Assembly: GCA_017458085.1 (NCBI GenBank)
Contig: JAFTGE010000008.1
Span: forward strand, 1-55,566
Length of the DNA stretch: 55,566 bases
Direction: 5' to 3'
From: Oscillospiraceae bacterium
Lineage (GTDB): Bacteria > Bacillota > Clostridia > Oscillospirales > Oscillospiraceae
Shown: positions 8,461 through 16,125 of the stretch, in pieces
How the letters are laid out: each line of letters opens with the position of its first letter
Position numbering within the stretch: position 1 is the first letter of the stretch
Position numbers and translations under genes: made by a program
Notes under the pieces: generated by a model
What the model was told of the DNA's origin: nothing
The model's input: the letters and a program-made list of their open reading frames with translations, nothing else
Databases searched by the model: none

Positions 8461-9228
8461 ATGAGCAACCTGTTTGATATTACCGGTTGGAGAGCGATCG
8501 TTACCGGCGGCACCCGCGGTCTTGGCCACGGCATGGCCGAGGGCCTGATGGAGGCGGGGGCTTCCGTCGTGATTTTCGGCACCAGCGACAAGGTCGAGGG
8601 CGTGGCGGAGGCTTTCCGCGCCAGAGGCTTTGACTGCCACGGACTGAAGGTGAACCTCGCTGACCATAATGAGCGTGTGGCGGGCTTTAATAAGGCGGTC
8701 GAGATCCTCGGCGGTCTGGACATTATCGTCAATGCGGCGGGTATTCAGCGCCGTTATCCCTGCGAACAGTTCCCCCTGACCGACTGGAACGACGTGCTCG
8801 AGGTCAACCTGACCGCTCCCTTTGAGCTGAGCCAGCTGGCGGCCAAGGAGTATCTGAAGAAGGAAAAGCCCTACGGCAAGATCATCAATGTCGCTTCGAT
8901 GCTCGCCTTCTTCGGCGGCTTTACCGTCCCCGCGTACGCGGCCTCCAAGGGCGGCGTGGCCCAGTTCAGCAAGGGCATGTGCAACGAGCTGGCCGGCAAG
9001 GGCATCAACATTAACTGCGTGGCTCCCGGTTACATGGATACCGAGATGAATACGGCTCTTACCGACCCCAACAATCCCCGCTATAAGGAGATCACCGACC
9101 GTATCCCTGCCAACCGCTGGGGCACCCCCAACGACATGAAGGGACCCGTCGTCTTCCTGGCCTCCCACGCCTCCGACTATCTCAACGGTGCGGTCATCCC
9201 TGTCGATGGCGGCTATCTGGTCAAGTAA
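8461..9228 (+). CDS. kduD: 2-dehydro-3-deoxy-D-gluconate 5-dehydrogenase (SDR family)
   Basis: Interconverts 2,5-diketo-3-deoxygluconate and 2-keto-3-deoxygluconate with NAD(H) in breakdown of unsaturated uronates. ATG 8461 follows AAAGGAG. The 255-residue product begins SNLFDITGWRAIVTGGTRGLGHGMAEGL as KduD proteins do, with the cofactor motif TGGTRGLG, NAAG, the catalytic Ser in NVASM and YxxxK in YAASKGG. It is monocistronic, 23 kb from the kdgK/eda and kduI operons that supply the neighbouring steps. A gluconate 5-dehydrogenase role is a less likely alternative. Confidence 0.88.
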   Translation: MSNLFDITGWRAIVTGGTRGLGHGMAEGLMEAGASVVIFGTSDKVEGVAEAFRARGFDCHGLKVNLADHNERVAGFNKAVEILGGLDIIVNAAGIQRRYPCEQFPLTDWNDVLEVNLTAPFELSQLAAKEYLKKEKPYGKIINVASMLAFFGGFTVPAYAASKGGVAQFSKGMCNELAGKGININCVAPGYMDTEMNTALTDPNNPRYKEITDRIPANRWGTPNDMKGPVVFLASHASDYLNGAVIPVDGGYLVK

Positions 9229-9250
9229 TCGAAAACAAGAAAGCCTGGCG

Positions 9251-9282
9251 AAGGGATATGGAAACATATCCCTTTGTTTTTT
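9251..9282 (+). terminator. Intrinsic terminator of kduD
   Basis: AAGGGATATG-GAAA-CATATCCCTT followed by TGTTTTTTG. The rest of the gap up to 9427 shows no clear promoter for the next small gene. Confidence 0.9.
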
Positions 9283-9427
9283 GACAGAGGGGAAAGCCGT
9301 GTGAGCGGGGCAAAGAGGATCGCGTAACGCACGGAGCCGCACGCATTGACATAGAATAAGATGAAAAGAAACGGGCAAGATACATAACAACACTTCATCT
9401 GCGGCGCTCATCGGAAAGGAGCAGTCA

Positions 9428-9598
9428 ATGGGTAAAGTTCTGTTGTGGATCAGCGGAGCCGTCATTCTTCTCATCGATTATTGCTGCTGCCGTGTGGCCT
9501 CGATGAGCGATCGACAACTGGAAGCGTACGCGCTCAACAGTTGTGAGGACGCGAGGAACAGCAAAGCCGAGAAGAACCCTGAGGAGCCGACATCATAA
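9428..9598 (+). CDS. Small membrane protein of 56 residues, unknown function
   Basis: ATG 9428 stands seven bases after GGAAAGGAG, an excellent ribosome site. The product starts MGKVLLWISGAVILLIDYCC, a single hydrophobic helix ending in three cysteines, followed by a polar tail rich in Glu, Asn and Lys. It is flanked by terminators on both sides and therefore looks like an independent unit. I do not recognise a characterised family. Confidence 0.6.
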   Translation: MGKVLLWISGAVILLIDYCCCRVASMSDRQLEAYALNSCEDARNSKAEKNPEEPTS

Positions 9599-9636
9599 AT
9601 CGGGGAAAGAACAGAGGGCTGTTCTTTCCCCGATTT
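9597..9636. terminator. Long perfect hairpin, probable bidirectional terminator
   Basis: An 18-bp perfect stem (AAATCGGGGAAAGAACAG and its complement) with an AGGG loop begins in the stop codon of the small membrane protein gene. T-rich flanks are short. It lies just before the -10 box of the next gene. Confidence 0.65.
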
Positions 9637-9681
9637 ATGGCGTATAATATGGCTGGCGAATACATACACGGAGTAACAAGC

Positions 9682-11460
9682 ATGCTGGAAGAAATGATCC
9701 TTGCCGCGCGTGCGGACAAAGCCCTTTGGCTGCCCGATCTGCGCGCGGCCTTTGAGACAGAGAAAAACGCCAGCGATCTGATCCTGCGGCTGCATCTGCA
9801 CCGCGGGGAAATATTGGATTTTTCCTGCCGCCTGCCGCGATGGGAAACAGACGAAGAACGTGCCCTTGTACGCGCGTATCTGCTCGCCCGCGTCTACAAT
9901 CTTCTCTCGGTGTACAGCGGGCAGGAGCTTTGCTTTTATCGCGATGGGTCTGACGGGGCGTTAAACACGCTGCTTGGGGAGCTGGACCTTGCCTTTCAGC
10001 TGAACGAGGAAAAGCGAATGGGCTATGGCAAGGTCATCAACATTGCCAACCGCATCAGCCGCGCCTTCGGCGGGGAGCCATTCCGCTTCACAACGGCGGA
10101 GCTGAGCGATTTCCGGCCCGCGCCCGGGCTGCCTGCTGCGGGGAAAACCGATTTGCGGCGGACGCTGATGGATGCCTGCGACCGGGCGCAGGGACAGTGC
10201 CTGTGCGGTGTGGACGTCGGCGGGACGGACGTGAAGCTTGCCATATCCGCGGGAGGAAAGCTTCTGGCGGTCAAGGAATACGACTGGAATCCCGCCGCCT
10301 CCCCGACGGCGGAGGGAATCGTGGAGCCGATCCTGCTGCTGGTACGTCTGCTGCGTGCTTGCGCGGCGGCGGAGCTGGCAGGCGAAAGGAAGCTGCGCGC
10401 CCGGTTGGAAGCGGCGCTGCGCAAGCACGCCTCCGACGGGGAGATACGCGCTGCGGCAGAGCTGGCCGAGGCTACGCTCGGCCAACGCGTACAAGTTCTC
10501 GACGGCGTCGGTGTGAGCTTTCCGGATATTGTGATCGCCAACCGCATCGTCGGCGGCGAGACGCCGAAAACCGACGGCATGCGCCACAACACGGAGCGGG
10601 AGTACGAGGCCGCTTTTGCCGAGCTGGGACAATTGGAGACGCGGCTGCTTGCGCTGTGCGTCCCCGGCGCGCAGGTGCACCTGACCAACGACGGCAACAT
10701 GGCCGCCTTCACCGCGGCGGCGGAGCTTGCAGCGAGTCCCGCCGCCGACGCTGTGCGCAGGGGCGTCGTCGCGCACACGCTCGGCACCGATCTCGGCAGC
10801 GGCTGGCTGCTGCCGGACGGTACGATCCCGCCGCTGCCGCTGGAGCTGTATGACCTGATCCTGGACCTGGGAAGCGCGGTGTCTGCTGCCTATGACCCGA
10901 GGGACCTGCGGAGCACGCGCAATGCAAACTCCGGGCTTCCCGGTGCGCGGCGCTACATGGGCCAGGCCGCGGCCTACCGTCTGGCGCAACAGCTGGACAG
11001 CACAATGCTGGAAGGCTTTACCACTGAAGCCGAAGGCGTGCTGGATGTGATCCTGAAGCCGCAGGACCTGCGCAAAGCGTGCCTTGCGCACCTGATGGCG
11101 CTGGCTGACGCGGGCAAGCCGGAGGCGGAGGAAATTTTCCGCCGCATCGGGCTGCATCTGGCGGTCGTGAGCCGGGAGATGGATCAGCTGCTGCACCCGC
11201 AGACGCAGCTGCGTTTCCTGTTCGGCCGCTTTGTAAAGAGTCCGCGCTGCTTTGAACTGCTGTGCGAGGGCTTCAGCTGCTATGAAAAGGAAATGCGGCT
11301 GGTTGCCCCGGACGAAAATCTGGCCTGCACGCCATTGATGAAACAGCTTGCCAGGCGCGGCGACGTTACGGTTGCCCAGTTTGGGCAGGCCATCGGCGCC
11401 ATCTATTACGCGGCCCGGGAGCCGAAGCATGAAGGAGGAAACCGCCATGAAACGCAGTGA
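9682..11460 (+). CDS. ROK-like sugar kinase or regulator, unusually long
   Basis: The 592-residue product has a ROK phosphate-binding motif CGVDVGGTDVKLAISAGGKLL at about 172-192, preceded by a 170-residue extension with no clear DNA-binding motif. VHLTNDGNMAAF and AHTLGTDLGSGWLLPDG match the second ROK blocks. Ordinary ROK kinases have about 300 residues. ATG 9682 (after CGGAG) is chosen because a TATAAT at 9643-9648 lies downstream of the earlier ATG 9637. The D-lyxose isomerase gene overlaps its end by 14 bp, so a pentose or hexose kinase role is likely. The substrate is not known. Confidence 0.72.
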   Translation: MLEEMILAARADKALWLPDLRAAFETEKNASDLILRLHLHRGEILDFSCRLPRWETDEERALVRAYLLARVYNLLSVYSGQELCFYRDGSDGALNTLLGELDLAFQLNEEKRMGYGKVINIANRISRAFGGEPFRFTTAELSDFRPAPGLPAAGKTDLRRTLMDACDRAQGQCLCGVDVGGTDVKLAISAGGKLLAVKEYDWNPAASPTAEGIVEPILLLVRLLRACAAAELAGERKLRARLEAALRKHASDGEIRAAAELAEATLGQRVQVLDGVGVSFPDIVIANRIVGGETPKTDGMRHNTEREYEAAFAELGQLETRLLALCVPGAQVHLTNDGNMAAFTAAAELAASPAADAVRRGVVAHTLGTDLGSGWLLPDGTIPPLPLELYDLILDLGSAVSAAYDPRDLRSTRNANSGLPGARRYMGQAAAYRLAQQLDSTMLEGFTTEAEGVLDVILKPQDLRKACLAHLMALADAGKPEAEEIFRRIGLHLAVVSREMDQLLHPQTQLRFLFGRFVKSPRCFELLCEGFSCYEKEMRLVAPDENLACTPLMKQLARRGDVTVAQFGQAIGAIYYAAREPKHEGGNRHETQ

Positions 11461-12130
11461 AATCAATGCCGCTTTGCGGGAAATGGAGCGGATGATCACA
11501 GACTACCGCTTTTCCCTGCCCGATTTTTGCCACTTTACGCCTGAGCAATGGCAGCAGAAGGGACACGAATACGATGAGGTGCGCGACAATATGCTCGGCT
11601 GGGACATCACCGACTACGGCCTCGGCAGGTTTGACGAGGTGGGCTTCTCGCTGATCACCATTCGCAACGGCAACCTGAAAAGAAAGGATGTCTATCCCAA
11701 AACATATGCTGAAAAGCTGCTCTATCTCAAGGAGGGGCAGTACTCGCCCATGCACTTCCACTGGTCGAAGATGGAGGACATCATCAACCGCGGCGGCAAC
11801 GTGCTGATCCGGGTATACCGCTCGCTGCCGGACGAGGAGATCGACCGGGAGAGCGAGGTCACCGTGCATGTTGACGGCTGCGCCTTCACAGTGCCGGCGG
11901 GCACACAGGTAAGGCTCCGCCCCGGCCAGAGCATTACGATCTATCCCTACCTCTACCACGACTTTGAGGTGGAGAAGGGCAGCGGTCCCGTGCTGCTGGG
12001 CGAGGTCAGCCAGTGCAACGACGATGCCAACGACAACCGCTTCAATCCGCCCGTCGGCCGCTTCCCCGCCATCGAGGAGGACGAGCCGCCCTACCGCCTG
12101 CTGTGCACCGAATACCCCAAGGCAAAGTGA
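11447..12130 (+). CDS. D-lyxose ketol-isomerase family protein
   Basis: A cupin-fold metal-dependent isomerase of about 227 residues that converts D-lyxose to D-xylulose, often also D-mannose to D-fructose. ATG 11447 follows GAAGGAGGAAACC inside the end of the preceding gene. Visible are MHFHWSKMEDIINRGG (metal-binding His, His and Glu of the cupin) and YPYLYHDFEVEKG (second His). The pairing with a kinase gives a two-step sugar entry route. Family membership is clear; the physiological sugar is inferred. Confidence 0.87.
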   Translation: MKRSEINAALREMERMITDYRFSLPDFCHFTPEQWQQKGHEYDEVRDNMLGWDITDYGLGRFDEVGFSLITIRNGNLKRKDVYPKTYAEKLLYLKEGQYSPMHFHWSKMEDIINRGGNVLIRVYRSLPDEEIDRESEVTVHVDGCAFTVPAGTQVRLRPGQSITIYPYLYHDFEVEKGSGPVLLGEVSQCNDDANDNRFNPPVGRFPAIEEDEPPYRLLCTEYPKAK

Positions 12131-12140
12131 TTTGCCCTGC

Positions 12141-12170
12141 AAAAAGCCCGAACATTTTCGGGCTTTTTTC
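12141..12170 (+). terminator. Intrinsic terminator of the ROK/isomerase operon
   Basis: AAAAAGCCCGAA-CATT-TTCGGGCTTTTTT, a classic stem with T-run 10 bp after the stop. The following 157 bp before spoVT hold no convincing housekeeping promoter. Confidence 0.92.
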
Positions 12171-12327
12171 GCGCCTGATGCAATTCATTTGGCAAAACGT
12201 GTAACATACTGGGGACATAGAACTGACGGCAAATGCAACGGCAAGGAACATGCTTGCATAATCTCCCAAGGTCTGCAAACAATAGCAAAGCAGGAAAGTG
12301 ACAAACATGACCAAAGGAGATAAAGCT

Positions 12328-12867
12328 ATGAAAGCAACCGGTATTGTACGGCGAATCGACGATCTCGGGCGTGTCGTTATTCCCAAGGAGATCCGCCGCA
12401 CCATGCGTATCCGCGAGGGTGACCCGCTGGAGATATTCACAGATAAGGATGGAGAGCTGATCTTCAAGAAGTATTCTCCCATTGGCGAGCTGGGGGATTT
12501 TGCTTCGCAGATCTGCGACAGCCTGCGCAAGTCGACTGACGGCATTGCCGCCGTATGTGACCGCGACACGGTGATTGCCATTGCGGGCGGCGCCAAGCGT
12601 GAGCTGCTGGACAAGCCCGTCAGCCAACAGCTGGGCAGCATCATGGAGGAGCGGGCCATCTACCGCAGCAACACGGGAAGCAGTCTGCCGGTGTGCAGCA
12701 CGGATGACCGATACTGCATTTCGGTGGCGGCGCCGATCCTGTCCGAGGGCGATGTGATGGGCTGCGTGCTGTTCGTGACAGAGAAAAATGCGCCGCCGGC
12801 CGGAGAGGTGGAGCATCGACTGGCGCAAGCGGTATCGAACTTTCTCGGCAAGCAGATGGAGAGCTAA
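12328..12867 (+). CDS. spoVT: Stage V sporulation protein T, AbrB-type regulator
   Basis: A forespore-stage transcription factor. ATG 12328 follows CAAAGGAG with 8-bp spacing; an upstream ATG at 12307 has none. The 179-residue product has an AbrB swapped-hairpin domain, MKATGIVRRIDDLGRVVIPK to about residue 50, and a GAF-like C-terminal half, the full SpoVT layout. A standard sigma-A promoter is not evident upstream, consistent with forespore sigma-G control known for the family. It implies an endospore-forming lineage. Confidence 0.93.
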   Translation: MKATGIVRRIDDLGRVVIPKEIRRTMRIREGDPLEIFTDKDGELIFKKYSPIGELGDFASQICDSLRKSTDGIAAVCDRDTVIAIAGGAKRELLDKPVSQQLGSIMEERAIYRSNTGSSLPVCSTDDRYCISVAAPILSEGDVMGCVLFVTEKNAPPAGEVEHRLAQAVSNFLGKQMES

Positions 12868-12870
12868 GCA

Positions 12871-12904
12871 GACGCGGGTCTTCCGATGAGGGAAGACCCG
12901 CGTC
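12871..12904 (+). terminator. 14-bp hairpin after spoVT
   Basis: GACGCGGGTCTTCC-GATGAG-GGAAGACCCGCGTC starts 3 bp after the stop. It is strong but lacks a T-run, so it may terminate poorly or protect the 3' end. Confidence 0.55.
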
Positions 12905-12951
12905 CGGCGTATGAGAGGCGGAAAACAATATGAGTTTTTTGAAAATAAAAC

Positions 12952-12980
12952 TTGACTTTTTCCGAGGCATGATATACAAT
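12952..12980 (+). promoter_or_regulatory. Promoter of tRNA-Val
   Basis: TTGACT (12952-12957), 17 bp, TACAAT (12975-12980), 18 bp before the tRNA 5' end. Confidence 0.85.
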
Positions 12981-12998
12981 AACAAAGCTAACAGGGAC

Positions 12999-13074
12999 GG
13001 ACGATTGGCGCAGCTGGTAGCGCATCCGCTTGACGTGCGGGAGGTCACAAGTTCGAGTCTTGTATCGTCCACCA
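12999..13074 (+). tRNA. tRNA-Val (anticodon GAC), CCA encoded
   Basis: The acceptor stem GGACGAT pairs with ATCGTCC, the anticodon stem TCCGC/GCGGG encloses loop TTGACGT with GAC in the centre, and the T-arm contains GTTCGAG. Discriminator A13071 is followed by an encoded CCA. It is a solitary gene with its own promoter and terminator. Confidence 0.95.
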
Positions 13075-13077
13075 TGA

Positions 13078-13107
13078 GAACCACACTGAAAAGTGTGGTT
13101 CTTTTTT
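13078..13107 (+). terminator. Intrinsic terminator of tRNA-Val
   Basis: GAACCACACT-GAAA-AGTGTGGTTC followed by TTTTTT, directly after the CCA end. Confidence 0.93.
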
Positions 13108-13171
13108 GCTTTCAAGCAAAATCGATGCAATTCCGTCCGAAAAGGCTCCGCACCTGCGGATTCCCTTATGT

Positions 13172-13846
13172 TCAGAAAATGTATTGATAGCTCCAGCTGC
13201 CGAGCACCTTCCCGCGATATGCAAACCACTGCTCGTTGAATTCGATGAAACCGTTTTTGCGGTAAAACTTCCGGTTCTCTTCAGAATTGGTGAACAGGCA
13301 GAGCGAATCCCCTCCGTGTTCCTTCACATAGGGCAGGAGACATTCGCGCAGCATTCTTGTGCCGATCCCCTGGCCCTTGCGGTTCGGCTCAACGGTCAGC
13401 AGATTCAGATACCAGACCTTTCCGGCCAGACGGTGGCAGGGCCGCCCGGCCTTGCCCTCCATATCGTTCCAGGCGGCCACGTCTTTCATGCCGCCCTGAA
13501 GGAAGCACTTGCCAAAGCCCGCCTTCATGTACGCCATGTCGGAGGGCTTTTTGTACGTCGGCGGGCAAAGCATGGCGACGGCCACGATCGCGTTCCCGTC
13601 TTTTGCGGTGAAAAAGAGAGCGGGCCCATCGTTGATCTTCACCTCGATCTGAAGCATGGTGTTCAGAAAACGCCTGCGCTTCTTTTCGTCGGGAACATAG
13701 TCGGTAAAGTATTCATAATCGCCAAAGGCCCGGGCGGCCAGCGCCGCACAGGTCTCCCGATCTTCGATCTTCATTCGTTCAAAGCGGATCATTTTGTCGG
13801 ACTTCCCTTCTTTTATCCATTGCTCGATCGCCGCCTCGGATTCCAT
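13172..13846 (-). CDS. GNAT-family N-acetyltransferase
   Basis: Transfers an acyl group from acyl-CoA to an unknown amine. In the 224-residue frame the GNAT core shows VWYLNLLTVEPNRKGQGIGTRML, which holds the acetyl-CoA loop (Q/RxxGxG/A), and the C-terminal NRKFYRKNGF block. A later start at 13792 (MIRFERMKIEDRE) gives a more typical GNAT N-terminus and follows GAAGGGAAG, so the first 18 residues are uncertain. It has its own promoter carrying the palindrome also found before the neighbouring tetR gene, which implies TetR control. Confidence 0.85.
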   Translation of the reverse strand: MESEAAIEQWIKEGKSDKMIRFERMKIEDRETCAALAARAFGDYEYFTDYVPDEKKRRRFLNTMLQIEVKINDGPALFFTAKDGNAIVAVAMLCPPTYKKPSDMAYMKAGFGKCFLQGGMKDVAAWNDMEGKAGRPCHRLAGKVWYLNLLTVEPNRKGQGIGTRMLRECLLPYVKEHGGDSLCLFTNSEENRKFYRKNGFIEFNEQWFAYRGKVLGSWSYQYIF

Positions 13847-13850
13847 CGAG

Positions 13851-13866
13851 TGTTACAACTATAACA
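13851..13866. promoter_or_regulatory. Probable TetR operator at the GNAT promoter
   Basis: TGTTACAACTATAACA, an inverted repeat TGTTA-N6-TAACA lying at the transcription start of the GNAT gene. A second copy, TGTTACAAACATAACA, covers the -10 box of the tetR promoter at 15469-15484. The two differ at only two central positions (13 and 14 identical flanking positions), so one repressor very likely binds both. Confidence 0.75.
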
Positions 13867-13869
13867 GTC

Positions 13870-13898
13870 ATTATAAAAAGGCCGCTTAACAAAGTCAA
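13870..13898 (-). promoter_or_regulatory. Promoter of the GNAT gene
   Basis: Minus-strand TTGACT (13893-13898), 17 bp, TATAAT (13870-13875). It is embedded in the terminator hairpin of the upstream operon. Confidence 0.85.
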
Positions 13899-13905
13899 GC
13901 GGCCT
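13879..13905 (-). terminator. Terminator of the tetR/hydrolase operon, overlapping the next promoter
   Basis: AGGCCGCTT with AAGCGGCCT, 9-nt loop, followed on the minus strand by TTTTATAATG. The U-run runs into the -10 box of the GNAT promoter, and the -35 box begins in the stem and loop. Confidence 0.8.
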
Positions 13906-13928
13906 GTACACGACTGTTATGGTTCCCG

Positions 13929-14888
13929 TCAATTTGTCACAGTATTTGCGCCCGCGGCGGACGCGAGAACTTGTTGGCTGAAGTCGCGGATCAGCGATTC
14001 ATACCGTTCCGGGTCAAGCAGATAACTAAGCCCGTGACCGGCGCCGGGGAAGGTGGAAAGCGTGATCATCTCCGGATTTGCGGAGTGAATCTCGCGGCTC
14101 ATTTCGCAGGGAAAGAAGTAGTCCTCCTCCCCATGGATCAGGAGGATCGGGACCTTTGTATGTTTTACAGCTTCTGCGGCATTGGCGGCGGATAAATGAA
14201 AATGCCCGAAGATAAGCGCGGAAGCGGCGGCAAACGCGCCGGCGGGTTTGGGGGGAAGGTGCATATCCCGGCTCACCTTGCGGATGATGGCGCTGGGGGA
14301 GGTATAGGGGCAATCGGCTATGATCCCCACGACTTGCTTCGGCAGCGGCAGTGCAGACGCCATGACGACGGTTGCCGCGCCCATGGAGATCCCCACCAGG
14401 ATGATCTTCGTATCTGCTCCGAAGCGCGCAATGGCGTAATGGACCCAATCCAGGCAGTCATACCGTTCCTCGATGCCAAACGTGATGGTATGGCCCTGGC
14501 TGCCGCACTGGGCGCGCTGTTCGACCATCAAAAGATTGTGCCCCTGACGCAGCATGATCTGCGTTCCGCCGCTGAAATCCCGCGCCGGCGTTCCACGGTA
14601 GCCGTGGAAACAGATGTTCAGCGGCGCGCCCTCCCACTGGTGATAGTATCTGGCGCAGAGTGTCAGGCCGTCATGGGATTGGATCGTCACGCGCTCAAAG
14701 GGAAGCTCGTTCACGGCGTCGATCATGGCGAGAATTTCGCCCCGCATGGCGTTCATCTGCGGCGTGTCGGCAACAGAGTAATCGTTGTTCTGCGTCTTGT
14801 TGGGAGAATAAAAGCCAAAGCGATAGATTCCGTAACAGACACATAGGAAAAGCCCGCCGAGAATCAGAAGAATGTATAGGACGATCAT
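13929..14888 (-). CDS. Membrane-anchored alpha/beta hydrolase
   Basis: The 319-residue product has an N-terminal membrane helix (about 3-22) and an alpha/beta hydrolase domain facing outward or membrane-bound. It shows the oxyanion segment FHGYRGT, the nucleophile elbow VGISMGA (Ser168), the acid in LIHGEEDYFFP and the catalytic His in GAGHGLSY. It resembles the YqkD/FrsA-like esterase and peptidase group. The ATG overlaps the tetR stop by 4 bp, so both are made from one regulated mRNA. The substrate is unknown; detoxification of an ester or peptide inducer would fit. Confidence 0.87.
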   Translation of the reverse strand: MIVLYILLILGGLFLCVCYGIYRFGFYSPNKTQNNDYSVADTPQMNAMRGEILAMIDAVNELPFERVTIQSHDGLTLCARYYHQWEGAPLNICFHGYRGTPARDFSGGTQIMLRQGHNLLMVEQRAQCGSQGHTITFGIEERYDCLDWVHYAIARFGADTKIILVGISMGAATVVMASALPLPKQVVGIIADCPYTSPSAIIRKVSRDMHLPPKPAGAFAAASALIFGHFHLSAANAAEAVKHTKVPILLIHGEEDYFFPCEMSREIHSANPEMITLSTFPGAGHGLSYLLDPERYESLIRDFSQQVLASAAGANTVTN

Positions 14889-15394
14889 ACAGCCGCTCCC
14901 TCAAAAAAGTCCGCCAGCATGTCGGCGATCTCTTCCGGCGATGCTTTGCATCCTGTCTCCAGCCATCGCACGTAGACGTTGTATAAGCCGCCCGCGAGAA
15001 AGCAGTTATGGCAGTGTTCTCTTTCATTGCTTGACTTGTTATCGAAGATTCGGTTGAACTCATCCCGGACGAAGTGGATCAATCCCGCCTTCAGCAGCAG
15101 GCCCCCCAGTTCTTTCTGGCGCGATAAATGGGAGAACAGAATCAGCGCATAGTCCCGAAAATGCTTGGGATCATATTGGGGCTGCTGATCGAGAATAAAA
15201 AAGTCCGTGATCTGATCCAGGTAGTATTTCAGGATCTCATCCTTTGAATGAAAATTTCGATAATATGCCATGCGGGAAAGTCCGGCTTTCTCCACGATAT
15301 CCTGTATGGTAATGGCATTATAATCCTGTTTTTTCAAAAGAGCGAGCAGGGCCTCGGATAAGTACTGTTTTGATAAATCACTGCGCAATTCCAC
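14885..15394 (-). CDS. TetR-family transcriptional regulator
   Basis: A 169-residue regulator with the TetR N-terminal helix-turn-helix (ITIQDIVEKAGLSRMAYYRNFHSKDEILKYY, about 28-58) and a divergent ligand-binding C-terminus resembling the TetR_C_7/DhaS-like group. It leads the operon with the hydrolase. The palindrome TGTTA-N6-TAACA overlies its own -10 box and recurs at the GNAT promoter, so it probably represses itself, the hydrolase and the acetyltransferase. Confidence 0.9.
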   Translation of the reverse strand: MELRSDLSKQYLSEALLALLKKQDYNAITIQDIVEKAGLSRMAYYRNFHSKDEILKYYLDQITDFFILDQQPQYDPKHFRDYALILFSHLSRQKELGGLLLKAGLIHFVRDEFNRIFDNKSSNEREHCHNCFLAGGLYNVYVRWLETGCKASPEEIADMLADFFEGAAV

Positions 15395-15468
15395 GGTATC
15401 TTTTCACCCCGTTGATAACAGCCGACGCCCGGGTGTGTTGAGCGACCGTAAGGCATCGAGCATAAAAC

Positions 15469-15504
15469 TGTTACAAACATAACACTTGCAGGAAGGAAAG
15501 TCAA
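15469..15504 (-). promoter_or_regulatory. tetR promoter with overlapping operator
   Basis: Minus-strand TTGACT (15499-15504), 17 bp, TATGTT (15476-15481). The palindrome TGTTACAAACATAACA (15469-15484) covers the -10 box. The remaining part of the 197-bp gap up to 15591 has no gene that I can support. Confidence 0.78.
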
Positions 15505-15591
15505 TCAGATCCCCGAAATATACGACAGACAGCTGCTGGCCCGGTGCGTTCTTCAAAGGCATCTTCCCGCGGGCTGCGCGATCCAGGTCTT

Positions 15592-16125
15592 CTATCCCGC
15601 GCTGAAGCTCACGCTGCAATGCCAGTCCTGACCAAATTGAAACCAGTTGTTTGTCAGCACAAAATAGTACCAATCGCCCGGCGGCAGCGGCCGCTCCAGC
15701 GCCGCCATGTCATAGGCGTCTGACAGATCGATCGTCATCGTCCCTCTGCCGTGCGGGGGAATGCGCGTACCGGAGAAGCGAATTTTGTCCGACCGCCGCG
15801 GGACGAGTTCTCCCGTTGACCAGCGCCGCAGCTCCAATTGCTCCTGCAAGCGCAGCTCCACATCGGCCCGGTTTTCGATCTCAATGGTGACGATGCCCCT
15901 GCCCTCGTAGTGCGACCGAAAGCTGAGATCGTCTCCGTCCAGGCTGTTGAACAGCCGCACCGCGTAGGCCGTACCGCCCAGAGCCAGCATCAGGATCAGC
16001 ACGGCCGCAAAGGTAAGAACGCGCCGGATGCCGTGCAGCCGTGCAGCCTGCGGCCGCTTCTCCGCCAGCTCCAGGAAGCGCTCGTCAATATCTCCCATAG
16101 CCTTCCAAAGCTCAAACCCGTTCAC
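15592..16125 (-). CDS. Membrane anti-sigma-like protein
   Basis: The 177-residue product has a cytosolic N-terminus (MNGFELWKAMGDIDERFLELAEKRP), one membrane helix at about 34-56 (VLTFAAVLILMLALGGTAYAV), and an extracellular beta-rich domain with YEGRGIVTIEIENRADVELRLQEQ. The gene overlaps the end of the ECF sigma gene by 4 bp. Many Oscillospiraceae have such sigma/one-helix pairs, where the membrane protein is thought to hold the sigma factor. The role is inferred from position and topology. Confidence 0.65.
   Translation of the reverse strand: MNGFELWKAMGDIDERFLELAEKRPQAARLHGIRRVLTFAAVLILMLALGGTAYAVRLFNSLDGDDLSFRSHYEGRGIVTIEIENRADVELRLQEQLELRRWSTGELVPRRSDKIRFSGTRIPPHGRGTMTIDLSDAYDMAALERPLPPGDWYYFVLTNNWFQFGQDWHCSVSFSAG

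Noticed and set aside
12999-13074. tRNA-Val as the attachment site of the prophage
   Set aside because: The prophage border is about 30 kb away and no partial tRNA copy was seen near 42.8 kb.
15404-15673. An 89-residue minus-strand frame upstream of tetR
   Set aside because: Contains the tetR promoter and operator and overlaps the end of the anti-sigma-like gene; no ribosome site.
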